Shown here: piece after piece, positions 25,874 through 34,249 of the stretch
Layout: the number at the start of each line of letters is the position of its first letter
Numbering within the stretch: the stretch's first letter is position 1
Source of the DNA: Burkholderiales bacterium
GTDB lineage: Bacteria > Pseudomonadota > Gammaproteobacteria > Burkholderiales > Burkholderiaceae_C
NCBI GenBank assembly: GCA_025350505.1
Contig: JANXXS010000410.1
Location: 26,175 to 90,174 of the forward strand
Reading direction: 5' to 3'
Length of the DNA: 64,000 nucleotides
Translations under genes and position numbers: made by a program
The notes under the pieces: generated by a model
The model's database searches: none
What the model saw: the letters and a program-made list of their open reading frames with translations, nothing else
Told to the model about the DNA's origin: nothing

Positions 25874-27103
25874 ATGCGACGCGACGACGTCATCGTCATC
25901 GGCGCCGGCATCGGCGGCCTGACGCTGGCGCTCTGCCTGCACCGCGCCGGCATCGCCTGCCGCGTCTACGAGGCGAGCGCCGCGATCCGGCCGCTCGGCG
26001 TCGGCATCAACGTGTTGCCGCATGCCACCGCCGAACTGCAGTCGCTCGGCCTGCTCGACGCGCTCGAGCGGGTCGCCGTGCAGACGCGCGAAGCGGCGTT
26101 CTACAACCGCTTCGGCCAGCTCGTCTACGCCGAGCCCGCGGGCCGTTGGGCCGGCTACGAGGTGCCACAGCTCTCGATCCACCGCGGCGACCTGCAGGAG
26201 GTGCTGCTCGCCGCCGTGACGTCGCGCCTCGGTGCCGACCGCGTCGTCACCGGGCACTCCTGCGTCGGCGCGGAGAGCGCCCGCGACGACGCGGTGCGCG
26301 TGCGCTTTCGCGGCGCCGCGGGTGAGGCCTTGCCGGATGCGCTCGGCCGCATCGTCGTCGCCTGCGACGGCATCCATTCGGCGCTGCGCAAGCAGCTCCA
26401 TCCCGACGAAGGTCCGCCGCGCTGGTCGGGCGTCAACATGTGGCGCGGCGTCACCGCGCACGCGCCCTTCCTCGGCGGCGCGACCATGGTTCGCGCCGGC
26501 TGGCTCTCGGTCGGCAAGATGGTGATCTACCCGATCCGCAACGACGTCGACGGCGCCGGCCGGCAGCTCGTCAACTGGGTCGCCGAGCTCGAAGCCACGG
26601 CGCCGGTGCAGCGCGACTGGAACGCACGCGGCAAGCTCGACGATTTCTTCCCGACCTTCGCCGACTGGCACTTCGGCTGGCTCGACGTGGCCGCGCTGAT
26701 CCAAAGCACCGCGACCCTGCTCGCCTACCCGATGGTCGACCAGGACCCGCTGCCACGCTGGAGCTTCGGCCGTGTCACCCTGCTCGGCGACGCCGCGCAT
26801 CCGATGGTGCCGCGCGGCTCGAACGGCGCCGGCCAGGCGATCCTCGATGCGCGCTGCCTCGCCGACCTGCTGGCCGCGCGTGGCCTCGGTCCTGAAGCGC
26901 TCGGCGAATACGATCGCCTGCGCAACGCCGCCACCGCGAAGATCGTGCTCATGAACCGCAGCAACCCGCCCGACGCGATCCTGCGCGAGGTGCACGAGCG
27001 CTCGGGCGACCAGCCCTTCGCGCGGATCGAAGACCTCGTCTCGCGCGAAGAGCTGGCGAAGATCGCCGACGACTACAAGCAGGTGGCGGGACTGCGACGC
27101 TGA
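25874..27103 (+). CDS. FAD-dependent monooxygenase (PhzS/UbiH-like class A flavoprotein)
   Basis: A 409-aa single-component flavoprotein hydroxylase. The FAD dinucleotide motif VIGAGIGGLTLALCLHRAGI starts at residue 7, the DG motif is VACDGIHSALR, and the GD motif LLGDAAHPMVPRGSNGAGQA is complete. It would hydroxylate an aromatic or phenazine-like substrate with NAD(P)H and O2; the substrate is unknown. The segment AYPMVDQDPLPRWSFGR is typical of the 'flavin-dependent oxidoreductase' group containing PhzS. It is packed between small genes of a six-gene plus-strand cluster, but no phenazine or aromatic pathway genes are nearby. Confidence 0.88.
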   Translation: MRRDDVIVIGAGIGGLTLALCLHRAGIACRVYEASAAIRPLGVGINVLPHATAELQSLGLLDALERVAVQTREAAFYNRFGQLVYAEPAGRWAGYEVPQLSIHRGDLQEVLLAAVTSRLGADRVVTGHSCVGAESARDDAVRVRFRGAAGEALPDALGRIVVACDGIHSALRKQLHPDEGPPRWSGVNMWRGVTAHAPFLGGATMVRAGWLSVGKMVIYPIRNDVDGAGRQLVNWVAELEATAPVQRDWNARGKLDDFFPTFADWHFGWLDVAALIQSTATLLAYPMVDQDPLPRWSFGRVTLLGDAAHPMVPRGSNGAGQAILDARCLADLLAARGLGPEALGEYDRLRNAATAKIVLMNRSNPPDAILREVHERSGDQPFARIEDLVSREELAKIADDYKQVAGLRR

Positions 27104-27136
27104 GGCGCGCCGCTCCTGCACGCCGCACCGCCCGCC

Positions 27137-28048
27137 ATGTCGACGCTGATCTATCGGCAGGTCGCAACGCTGGCGATCGACCCCGCCGATCACCCGCGCG
27201 GGCTGTCGTTTCTCAGCGCCGCGAGCGGGCTGGTGCGCGTCGGCCAGCGTCTCTACGTCGTCGCCGACGACGAGAACCACATCGGCGTGTTCAACGCCGA
27301 TGCCGGCTCGACCGGCCGCCTGATCCGGCTCTTCGACGGCGACCTGCCGGAATCGAAGAAGCAGCGCAAGGCGGAGAAGGACGACCTCGAGTCGCTGCTG
27401 CGCCTGCCGCCGACGGCGGCGTGGCCGAGCGGTGCGCTGCTGGCGCTCGGGTCGGGCTCGCGGCCGAACCGCTTTTCCGGGGCCTTGCTCGGGCTCGATG
27501 CGAACGGCGAGGCGCGAGGTCCGGCACGCGTTGTCGACCTCTCGCCCCTGTATGCCGATCCGAGTTTGCGCTTCGAGGCGCTGAACATCGAAGGCGCGTT
27601 CATCGTCGACGATGCCTTGCTGCTGCTGCAGCGCGGCAGCATGCGCAGCCCGAGCGCGGTCATCCGCTTTCCGCTCGATCGCGTCATGGCGTGGCTGAGC
27701 GGCGCACCGGCCTCTTTGCAGCCGCGCGCGACCGTCGAATGCGACCTCGGCAAGGTCGAGGGCGTGCCGCTCACCTTCACCGACGGCTGCGCCCTGCCCG
27801 ACGGCTCGTGGCTGTTCAGCGCCGTCGCCGAGCAGACCGGCAACAGCTACGACGACGGCGCCTGCGCCGGGGCGGCGATCGGCATCGCCCGCGGCGACGG
27901 CACGCTGCAGGAAGTGCGCCGGATCGAGCCGACGCGCAAGATCGAAGGCATAGACGCGCGCGTCGCCGGTGGCAAGATGACGATCGACGTGGTGACCGAC
28001 GCCGACGACCCGGCCATTCCGGCCGAGCTCGGCGAGACCGTCTGGTGA
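27137..28048 (+). CDS. Uncharacterised propeller-like protein (DUF6929-like)
   Basis: A 303-aa soluble protein without signal peptide. It contains repeated beta-strand motifs such as LVRVGQRLYVVADDENHIGV, FEALNIEGAFIVDDALLLLQ and LPDGSWLFSAVAEQTGNSYD, which suggest a beta-propeller. It looks like the DUF6929 family, assigned from memory. No catalytic residues can be singled out. It starts 33 nt after the flavoprotein gene and its stop is 26 nt before the chosen start of the TctC-like gene. Confidence 0.7.
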   Translation: MSTLIYRQVATLAIDPADHPRGLSFLSAASGLVRVGQRLYVVADDENHIGVFNADAGSTGRLIRLFDGDLPESKKQRKAEKDDLESLLRLPPTAAWPSGALLALGSGSRPNRFSGALLGLDANGEARGPARVVDLSPLYADPSLRFEALNIEGAFIVDDALLLLQRGSMRSPSAVIRFPLDRVMAWLSGAPASLQPRATVECDLGKVEGVPLTFTDGCALPDGSWLFSAVAEQTGNSYDDGACAGAAIGIARGDGTLQEVRRIEPTRKIEGIDARVAGGKMTIDVVTDADDPAIPAELGETVW

Positions 28049-28074
28049 CCGACTCGCGAACACGGAGCAAAGCC

Positions 28075-29073
28075 TTGCCATCAACCGATCTGTCACGCCG
28101 CCGCGGCATCCTCGCCGCGCTCTCGGCCGCAGGGCTGGCCGCACCCGGCTCCGGTCGCGCCTTCGCGCAGACGGCATGGCCGAGCAAGCTCGTACGCATC
28201 GTCGTTCCGTACACGCCGGGCACCGGCATGGACATCCTGGCCCGCACCATGGCCCCGCATCTGAGCGCGCTGTGGAACGGGCAGGCGATCGTCATCGACA
28301 ACCGGCCCGGCGCCTCGGGCAACCTCGGCGCCGGCGCGGTCGCCAAGTCGCCACCCGACGGCCAGACGCTGCTGATGGGGGTCAACACGCTCATCATCAA
28401 TCCTGCCCTGTACACGAACATGAGCTACGACCCGCTCAAAGACCTGGCGCCGCTCGGCCTGTGCGCGACCGGCTCCTTCCTGCTCGTGGCGAGTGCAGCA
28501 TCGAAGCTCCGCTCGGTCGACGACCTGGTCAAGGCGGCGCGCGCCAGGCCCGGCTTGCTCGACTACGCCTCGCCCGGCATCGCAACGCCGCACCACATGG
28601 CGATGGAGCTGTTCAAGCTGCAAGCCAGGGTCTCGATCACGCACATCCCGTTCTCGGGCACGGCCGGCGCCGTCGGTGCGGTGCTCTCGGGCGACGTGCC
28701 GCTGATGTTCCTGCCGGTGCATGTGGCGATGGCGCAGGTGAAGGGCGGCCGGCTCGTCGCGCTGGCCGCCGCCGGCGACAAGCGATCCTCGCTCGCGCCC
28801 GACGTGCCGACGCTTGCCGAGCTCGGCTACAAGGGCGTCGAGGCCGACCTCTGGTACGGCATGCTGGCACCGGCCGGCACACCGGCCGAGATCGTCGCCA
28901 AGGTCAACGCCGACATGCGCAAGGTGCTCGCCCTCACCGAAGTGCGGGCCGCCCTCGTCGCGCAAGGCATGGAGATCGCACCGGGCTCGCCCGAAGAGAT
29001 GGGCGCGCTGATGCGGCGCGACGCGGCGCGCTGGGCCACCGTGGTGAAGCAGGCGGGCATCCGGGCCGAGTAG
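28075..29073 (+). CDS. Bug-family (TctC-like) periplasmic solute-binding protein
   Basis: A 332-aa tripartite-tricarboxylate-transporter receptor of the Bug family, very numerous in Burkholderiales. A Tat-like signal peptide (SRRRGILAALSAAGLAAPGS) is followed by the mature start WPSKLVRIVVPYTPGTGMDI. Family motifs include IDNRPGASGNLGAGAVAKS, DYASPGIATPHHMAMELFK and the closing strand DLWYGMLAPAGTPAEIVAKV. The TTG at 28075 is chosen because GGAG lies seven bases before it; a GTG at 28045 overlapping the previous stop (GTGA) is the alternative. No TctA/TctB membrane genes are here, so it is an orphan receptor, ligand unknown. Confidence 0.85.
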   Translation: MPSTDLSRRRGILAALSAAGLAAPGSGRAFAQTAWPSKLVRIVVPYTPGTGMDILARTMAPHLSALWNGQAIVIDNRPGASGNLGAGAVAKSPPDGQTLLMGVNTLIINPALYTNMSYDPLKDLAPLGLCATGSFLLVASAASKLRSVDDLVKAARARPGLLDYASPGIATPHHMAMELFKLQARVSITHIPFSGTAGAVGAVLSGDVPLMFLPVHVAMAQVKGGRLVALAAAGDKRSSLAPDVPTLAELGYKGVEADLWYGMLAPAGTPAEIVAKVNADMRKVLALTEVRAALVAQGMEIAPGSPEEMGALMRRDAARWATVVKQAGIRAE

Positions 29074-29090
29074 GCGCAGGACCGCGATCG

Positions 29091-30056
29091 ATGCGCAGCC
29101 TCCACGACCGCGACGCCGCCTGGCCGGCCCTCGACCACGCCGCGTCGCGCGACACGCTGGCGACGCTGCAGCTCTGGGCGCAGATCGTCGGCAAGGTCCG
29201 GCTCGCGCTCACGCCCTGGCTCAACCACGGCTGGCAGATGCCGCTCTACGTCAACGCGCGCGGTCTCGGCAGCTCGCCGATCCATGTCGGCGGCGAGATC
29301 GTCGAGATCGGCTTCGACCTCGTCGATCATCGGCTGGTCGTCCGCTCGTCGCGATCGAGCGAACGCGGCTTCGCGCTCGCGCCGATGTCGGTGGCCGCGT
29401 TCTACCGCCGGCTCATGGCCGAGCTCGCGGCGATCGGCGTCGAGGTGGCGATCAACACCTTGCCGAACGAGGTGGCCGATCCGATCCGCTTTCCCGACGA
29501 CGAGACGCATGCCAGCTATGACGCCGCGATCGCGCATGCCTACTGGCGCGCCCTCGTGGCCGTCGACGGCGTGTTCCGCTTGTTCCGCACCGCCTTTCTC
29601 GGCAAGACGAGCCCGGTGCATCTGTTCTGGGGCGCCTTCGACCTCGCCGTCACGCGCTTTTCCGGGCGCACCGCGCCGCACCATCCAGGCGGCGTTCCCG
29701 GCCTGCCCGACGACGTGACGCGCGAGGCCTATTCGCACGAGGTGAGCAGCGCCGGCTTCTGGCCGGGCAGCGATCGATACCCGCAGGCCGCGTTCTATTC
29801 GTACGCCTATCCCGCGCCGGCCGGCTTCGCCGATGCGAAGGTCGAGCCTGCGCAAGCGACCTGGTCCGCGGCGATGGGCGAATGGCTGCTGCCCTACGAG
29901 GCGGTGCGCAGCGCAGCCGACCCGGAGGCCGCGCTGATGCGATTCCTGCAGTCGACCTATCGCGCCGCGGCCGACCTCGGGCACTGGGAGGCGGCGCTCG
30001 AATGCGCCCTCGGCGTGCCCGGACGACCGCGCGCGGTGACAGGCGCGACCGGCTGA
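29091..30056 (+). CDS. DUF5996-like conserved protein
   Basis: A 321-aa cytoplasmic protein. Characteristic stretches are LATLQLWAQIVGKVRLALTP, WLNHGWQMPLYVNARGLGSS, GKTSPVHLFWGAFDLAVTRF and SSAGFWPGSDRYPQAAFYSY, the pattern of the DUF5996 family as I recall it. The many Trp, Tyr and His residues suggest a binding pocket, but no function is known. Its ATG lies 17 nt after the Bug receptor stop, so it ends the six-gene cluster that begins with the CydA-like gene. Confidence 0.8.
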   Translation: MRSLHDRDAAWPALDHAASRDTLATLQLWAQIVGKVRLALTPWLNHGWQMPLYVNARGLGSSPIHVGGEIVEIGFDLVDHRLVVRSSRSSERGFALAPMSVAAFYRRLMAELAAIGVEVAINTLPNEVADPIRFPDDETHASYDAAIAHAYWRALVAVDGVFRLFRTAFLGKTSPVHLFWGAFDLAVTRFSGRTAPHHPGGVPGLPDDVTREAYSHEVSSAGFWPGSDRYPQAAFYSYAYPAPAGFADAKVEPAQATWSAAMGEWLLPYEAVRSAADPEAALMRFLQSTYRAAADLGHWEAALECALGVPGRPRAVTGATG

Positions 30057-30254
30057 CTGGCGACCCCGGCGACGTCGCGCGGCGCCGCTGACTCAAGTCC
30101 TTCGCGCGCGCGCCGATAACGACGCTAAGGGGGCTTGCGGCCATCGCCGGCGCCGCGTCTCCGTCGGTCGGCACGCGCCGACCGCGCGTCGGACGGCGCG
30201 TTCGGCGGCGCGACGGAAGTCTCGCTTCGCGGACCTCGGGCACAGACGGTCTAC

Positions 30255-30275
30255 AAATGTGCAGCTTGCACATTT
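30255..30275. promoter_or_regulatory. Perfect palindrome, candidate operator
   Basis: AAATGTGCA and its exact complement are separated by GCT, 60 nt before the ATG at 30336. The core TGTGCA-N3-TGCACA is also found in the operator region at 44090-44102. Position in a promoter region suggests a repressor or activator site. Confidence 0.5.
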
Positions 30276-30335
30276 ACGATTCCGCTCGACGGTCGAGATG
30301 ATCCCGGCCGCAACAACATCCATCGGGAGTTATCG

Positions 30336-31823
30336 ATGATTCGTCGCCACAGAACCAGCTCGCGCCCCTCGGCGCGCCTTGCCCTCCTTCAGGTCGCCTG
30401 CGCGGTCGCTGCCTTGGCCGGCTGCGGCGGCGGCGGCCCCGACATGTTGGGCACCGGAACGGGAGGCACTGCGCAGACCCAGTCGGTGCTGCAGACCTAC
30501 ATCACCGACAACCTCGCGACCGACTATTCCAAGGTCTGGGTCTCGATCCGCAAGATCACCGCCGTCGACGCCAGCGGCACCGAGGTGACGCTGCTCGACG
30601 CGACCGCCGCGCCGGTCGTCGTCAACCTCTCTTCGCTCGCCTCGGTCGGCCAGTTCCTCTCCACGGTGAAGATTCCCGCAGGCGTCTACGGCGAGGTCCG
30701 CGTGACGCTCGACAACAGCGTGCAACTGGTCTCGCTGGACGGCGCCACGACGATCACCGCCAAGCTGACCGCGACCGGCACCGAGTTCGTCGTGCACGTA
30801 CGCAACATCGATCTCGACACCGCGGCGAATGGCCAGCTGGTGCTCGACTTCAACCTCGCCCGTTTCACCTACGACCCGCTCACCGGCCTGGTGACGCCGA
30901 CGATCGAGGCGCCCAAGCCGAGCGACGCGTTCGGAAAGTTCGTGCGCCAGCAGGCCGAAGTACATGGCACGGTGAAGAGCGTCGACACGACGGCGCAGAC
31001 GCTCGTCATCGACGACGCGCGGCTCGGCAGCGGCATCGTCGTCTCGCTGGCTACCGACGCGGTCATCCTCGACGAAGCGAGCGGCAAGACGGTGACGCTC
31101 GCCGGCATCGCCGCCGGCGCGCGGGTCGAGATCAAGGGCGTGGTGACGCCGGGCACGACCACCGCCGACCCGGTCACGGTGACGGCCTCGGTGATCCACA
31201 TCGAGCCGGCCAACCCGGCGCCCGGCCTGGTCCGCGTCGGCGGCGCGGGCAAGGTGATCTCGGTCAGCGGCAACCTCGTCACCGTGGCCCTCGACGAAGC
31301 CAACTTCCTGCCCGGCGCGAACAGCGTCGTCGTCGACGTGTCGACGGCGGAGTTCGAGCACGGCCAGCTCTCCGACCTGAGCGCCGGCGTCGGCGTTGCC
31401 TTCCGCGGCACGCTGAGCGGCACCGGCACTTCGGCGCAGGTGATGGCCACTGCCATCGACGTGCGCGGCGCGCCGTCGCAGAGCGATCGGCAGCAGAACC
31501 CCGGCCAGACGTTCAGCGCGGTCAACGGCGCCATTGCCAACCTCAACCCGGACGGCACCTTCACGGTCACGGTGACGAGGGCCGACGGCCCGGTCGTCGT
31601 CCCCGGTCTGTACACCGTCGACGCCTCGAAGGCGACCTACATGGAAGGCAATGCCTCCTGCCTCGCCGCGGGCGCGGTCGTGCAGGCGGTCGGTTCGCTC
31701 GTGAACACGACGCTCACGGCCAAGTTCATGAACGTCAAGGGCTGCGCTGGCGAGACGCATTCGGAGCCGCCGCCGCCCGCAGCGCCGCCGCCGGCCGCAT
31801 CGGCAGCTTCCGGCGCGCACTGA
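30336..31823 (+). CDS. DUF4382/DUF5666-type lipoprotein
   Basis: A 495-aa secreted lipoprotein: signal peptide with lipobox LAGCG (Cys about 29). An N-terminal DUF4382-like domain follows (about 45-190; YITDNLATDYSKVWVSIRKI, PAGVYGEVRVTLDNSV). Then come several OB-like DUF5666-type repeats (AEVHGTVKSVDTTAQTLVID, GGAGKVISVSGNLVTVALDE, GAIANLNPDGTFTVTVTRAD) and a Pro/Ala-rich C-terminus. Its function is unknown; the architecture suggests a surface or periplasmic binding protein. GGGAG precedes the ATG. A palindrome lies upstream and a clear intrinsic terminator downstream, so it is monocistronic. Confidence 0.85.
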   Translation: MIRRHRTSSRPSARLALLQVACAVAALAGCGGGGPDMLGTGTGGTAQTQSVLQTYITDNLATDYSKVWVSIRKITAVDASGTEVTLLDATAAPVVVNLSSLASVGQFLSTVKIPAGVYGEVRVTLDNSVQLVSLDGATTITAKLTATGTEFVVHVRNIDLDTAANGQLVLDFNLARFTYDPLTGLVTPTIEAPKPSDAFGKFVRQQAEVHGTVKSVDTTAQTLVIDDARLGSGIVVSLATDAVILDEASGKTVTLAGIAAGARVEIKGVVTPGTTTADPVTVTASVIHIEPANPAPGLVRVGGAGKVISVSGNLVTVALDEANFLPGANSVVVDVSTAEFEHGQLSDLSAGVGVAFRGTLSGTGTSAQVMATAIDVRGAPSQSDRQQNPGQTFSAVNGAIANLNPDGTFTVTVTRADGPVVVPGLYTVDASKATYMEGNASCLAAGAVVQAVGSLVNTTLTAKFMNVKGCAGETHSEPPPPAAPPPAASAASGAH

Positions 31824-31841
31824 GTCGCACCGGCCCGACTC

Positions 31842-31870
31842 GCCCCGGCCGTCCTGGCCGGGGCTTTTTT
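31842..31870 (+). terminator. Rho-independent terminator
   Basis: GCCCCGGCC pairs perfectly with GGCCGGGGC around a GTCCT loop and is followed by TTTTTT, 19 nt after the lipoprotein stop. This is the clearest intrinsic terminator in the window. Confidence 0.9.
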
Positions 31871-31891
31871 CGCCCGCGAGAAGCGGCCGGC

Positions 31892-32704
31892 TCAGGCCGG
31901 CACGACCTCGTCGGTGCGCACCTGGAAGTGCTCGAGCGTGTTCGGGCCGAACGCGGTCGACAGCGCGACGTCGCAGGCGTCGCGGCCGCGCGCCATCAGC
32001 ACGCGGCCGATGCGCGGCATGTTGTTGCGCGCGTCGAAGGTGTACCAGCGGTCGCCGAGCCAGGCCTCGAACCAGCCGGCGAAGTCCATCGTGCCGTAGG
32101 GCGGCGGCATGCCGATGTCGCCGAGGTAGCCGGTGCAGTAGCGCGCCGGGATGTTCAGGCAGCGGCAGAAGGCGATCGCCAGGTGGGCGTAGTCGCGGCA
32201 CACGCCGCGGCCTTCGTTGTAGGCCTCCCACGCCGTCTTCGTGTTGCGCGCGTACTGGTAGCCGAACTCGATGTGCCGGTGCACGAAGTCGCAGATCGCC
32301 TGCACCCGCGCCCAGCCGGTCGGCCCGGCGCCGAAGCGGTTCCACGCGACGTCGGAGAGCTGGTCGGTCTCGCAGTAACGGCTGCCGAGCAGGTAGACCA
32401 GCGTCGATTCGGGCAGTTGCTCGACCGGCGTCTGCACCGCCGTCGGCACGACGACGTCGGGCAGGCCGCTGTCGTTGATGACGGCGTCGGTGCGCAGAAC
32501 GATGCGGCCGCGCGGCGCGATGATGCGGCTGCACCAGTTGCCGAACAGGTCGCGGTAGGCACCGATCGGCACCGGCGGATCGGTGACCAGCAGGTCGGGC
32601 TGCACCAGGTCCGAGGCCCGCGAGTAGTGGATGTTCAGGACGAGCAGCATCGGCGTCGGCTGCGGGCAGCGATACGCCATTTCGAAACCGACCCGGATTT
32701 GCAT
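31892..32704 (-). CDS. Transglutaminase-like family protein
   Basis: A 270-aa protein with a beta-rich N-terminal domain and a transglutaminase/protease-like core. The nucleophile Cys is in EGRGVCRDYAHLAIAFCRCL, followed by IPARYCTGYLGDIG and the Asp strand RWYTFDARNN. The usual His of the Cys-His-Asp triad (normally H-A-W) is replaced: the segment reads MDFAGWFEAWLG. Several relatives of this type also lack it, as far as I recall, so activity may differ or be lost. The ATG at 32704 is taken from the MQIRVGFEMAYRCPQPTPM start. It is convergent with the DUF4382 gene and divergent from the M16 peptidase gene. Confidence 0.82.
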   Translation of the reverse strand: MQIRVGFEMAYRCPQPTPMLLVLNIHYSRASDLVQPDLLVTDPPVPIGAYRDLFGNWCSRIIAPRGRIVLRTDAVINDSGLPDVVVPTAVQTPVEQLPESTLVYLLGSRYCETDQLSDVAWNRFGAGPTGWARVQAICDFVHRHIEFGYQYARNTKTAWEAYNEGRGVCRDYAHLAIAFCRCLNIPARYCTGYLGDIGMPPPYGTMDFAGWFEAWLGDRWYTFDARNNMPRIGRVLMARGRDACDVALSTAFGPNTLEHFQVRTDEVVPA

Positions 32705-32808
32705 GCTCGCCCTCGTTGCGCTGGCCACTGCCAGCAAGCCGCGTGCCGCCAGCGCCGAGTATCCGCCTGAACACGGCGTGGCGCGGGCACGGCCACAATG
32801 CCCGGCCC

Positions 32809-34092
32809 ATGACCGATGCCATCGCCTCGAGCGACACCCGCGTCGACACGCTGGCCAACGGCGTGCGCGTCGTCGCCATCGCCCTGCCGCACCTCGAAAG
32901 TGCGAGCGTCAGCGTGTTCGTGCGCGCCGGCAGCGGTCACGAAGCGCGGCGCCAGAGCGGCATCAGCCACTTCGTCGAGCACATGGCGTTCAAGGGCACG
33001 GCGACGCGCAGCTGCCAGCGGATCAACCTCGACGCCGAGCAGCTCGGCGCCGACGTCAACGCGCACACCGACAAGGACCACACCGCCTTTCACATGCGCG
33101 GCATGGCGCGCGACGCCGGCGCCTTCGTGCGCATGCTGGGCGACATCGTGCTGAACGGCACCTTCCCCGAGGCCGAGCTCGAGCGCGAGCGCCAGGTGAT
33201 GGTGCAGGAATACGCCGAGGACGAGGAAGACCCGCTCTCGACCGCCTTCAAGCTGTTCGACAAGCTCTGCTTCGGCAGCCATCCGCTGGCCCTGCCGGTG
33301 ATCGGCCTGCGCGGCAACATCGGCCGCATCACGCGCGACGACCTGCTCGCCTGGACCCGCGACCGCTACGTCGGCGCGAACATCGTCGTCGGCGTGGCCG
33401 GCAGGATCGAAGCCGACGGCATCGCCGCGGCGGTGCACGACGCGTTCGGTGCGCTGCGCGCGGGCGATGCCGCCGTCGTGCCGGCACCGGCGCACCTCGG
33501 CGGGACCGGCTCGCGCGCCGTCGCCGGGCTGGGCCAGACGCACATCGTCTACGGCCTGCCCATTCCTTCGCTCGGCGACGAGGCGCACCACGCCTACGTC
33601 GTCGCCGCGGCGCTGTTCGGCGAAGGCATGAGCTCGCCGCTGCTCGACGAGATCCGCGAGCGGCGCGGCCTGGCGTATCACGTCTCCTGCTCGGCCGACG
33701 TCACCGAGCTGGCCGGCCAGTTCGTCATCGAGGCCTCGACCGCGCCCGAGCATGCCGAGGAGTTTCTGGTCGAGATGAAGCGCCTGCTCGAAGCGCAGGC
33801 CGGCCACGTCGATGCCGTGGCGCTCGAGCGCGCGCGCAACCTGATCGCGGTGCGGCGACTGCGCGCCTGGGAGAACGCGTCGCGGCGGGTCGAGGACGCG
33901 GCGCTCGACCTGCTTGCGCTCGGCCGGGTCCGCTCGCGCGCCGAGATCGCGGCGCGCATCGAGTCGGTCGGCGCCGCCGACGTGCGCGAGGCCTTCGCGC
34001 GCATGCTCGCAGCGCGGCCGGCGGTGGCGATCGCCGGACGCCTGAAGAAAGGCGTTCCGGAGCGCGCGCGGGAGCTGTTCGCGGCCGGCTGA
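32809..34092 (+). CDS. M16 family zinc peptidase (processing-peptidase-like)
   Basis: A 427-aa single-gene M16B peptidase. The inverted zinc motif HFVEH is at residues 54-58, with the downstream Glu in ERERQVMVQEYAEDEEDP. The C-terminal inactive half is also present (SSPLLDEIRERRGLAYHVSC), as in the mitochondrial processing peptidase family. No signal peptide is seen, so it is probably cytoplasmic. Substrates are unknown. The start at 32809 gives MTDAIASSDTRVDTLANGVR, matching the family N-terminus. Confidence 0.92.
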   Translation: MTDAIASSDTRVDTLANGVRVVAIALPHLESASVSVFVRAGSGHEARRQSGISHFVEHMAFKGTATRSCQRINLDAEQLGADVNAHTDKDHTAFHMRGMARDAGAFVRMLGDIVLNGTFPEAELERERQVMVQEYAEDEEDPLSTAFKLFDKLCFGSHPLALPVIGLRGNIGRITRDDLLAWTRDRYVGANIVVGVAGRIEADGIAAAVHDAFGALRAGDAAVVPAPAHLGGTGSRAVAGLGQTHIVYGLPIPSLGDEAHHAYVVAAALFGEGMSSPLLDEIRERRGLAYHVSCSADVTELAGQFVIEASTAPEHAEEFLVEMKRLLEAQAGHVDAVALERARNLIAVRRLRAWENASRRVEDAALDLLALGRVRSRAEIAARIESVGAADVREAFARMLAARPAVAIAGRLKKGVPERARELFAAG

Positions 34093-34249
34093 CGCGAACC
34101 GCCGGGGCGCGGCTCGTGCTCCCTGTCCGGCGCACCGGCGACGGCAGCGTGCGCAGGCAGGCGGCAGGGATCATCCGAAGGTCGAGCCGTCCGTCACAGG
34201 GTACAAATGCCCTTGCGAATCGGCAACAACGACAACACCGGAGGAGCCC

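Noticed and set aside
23506-25953. Open frame extending ligD upstream by over 800 codons
   Set aside because: It is antisense to the CydA-like gene and lipoprotein, is Arg/Gly/Asp/His-rich with no domain, and is a by-product of high GC.
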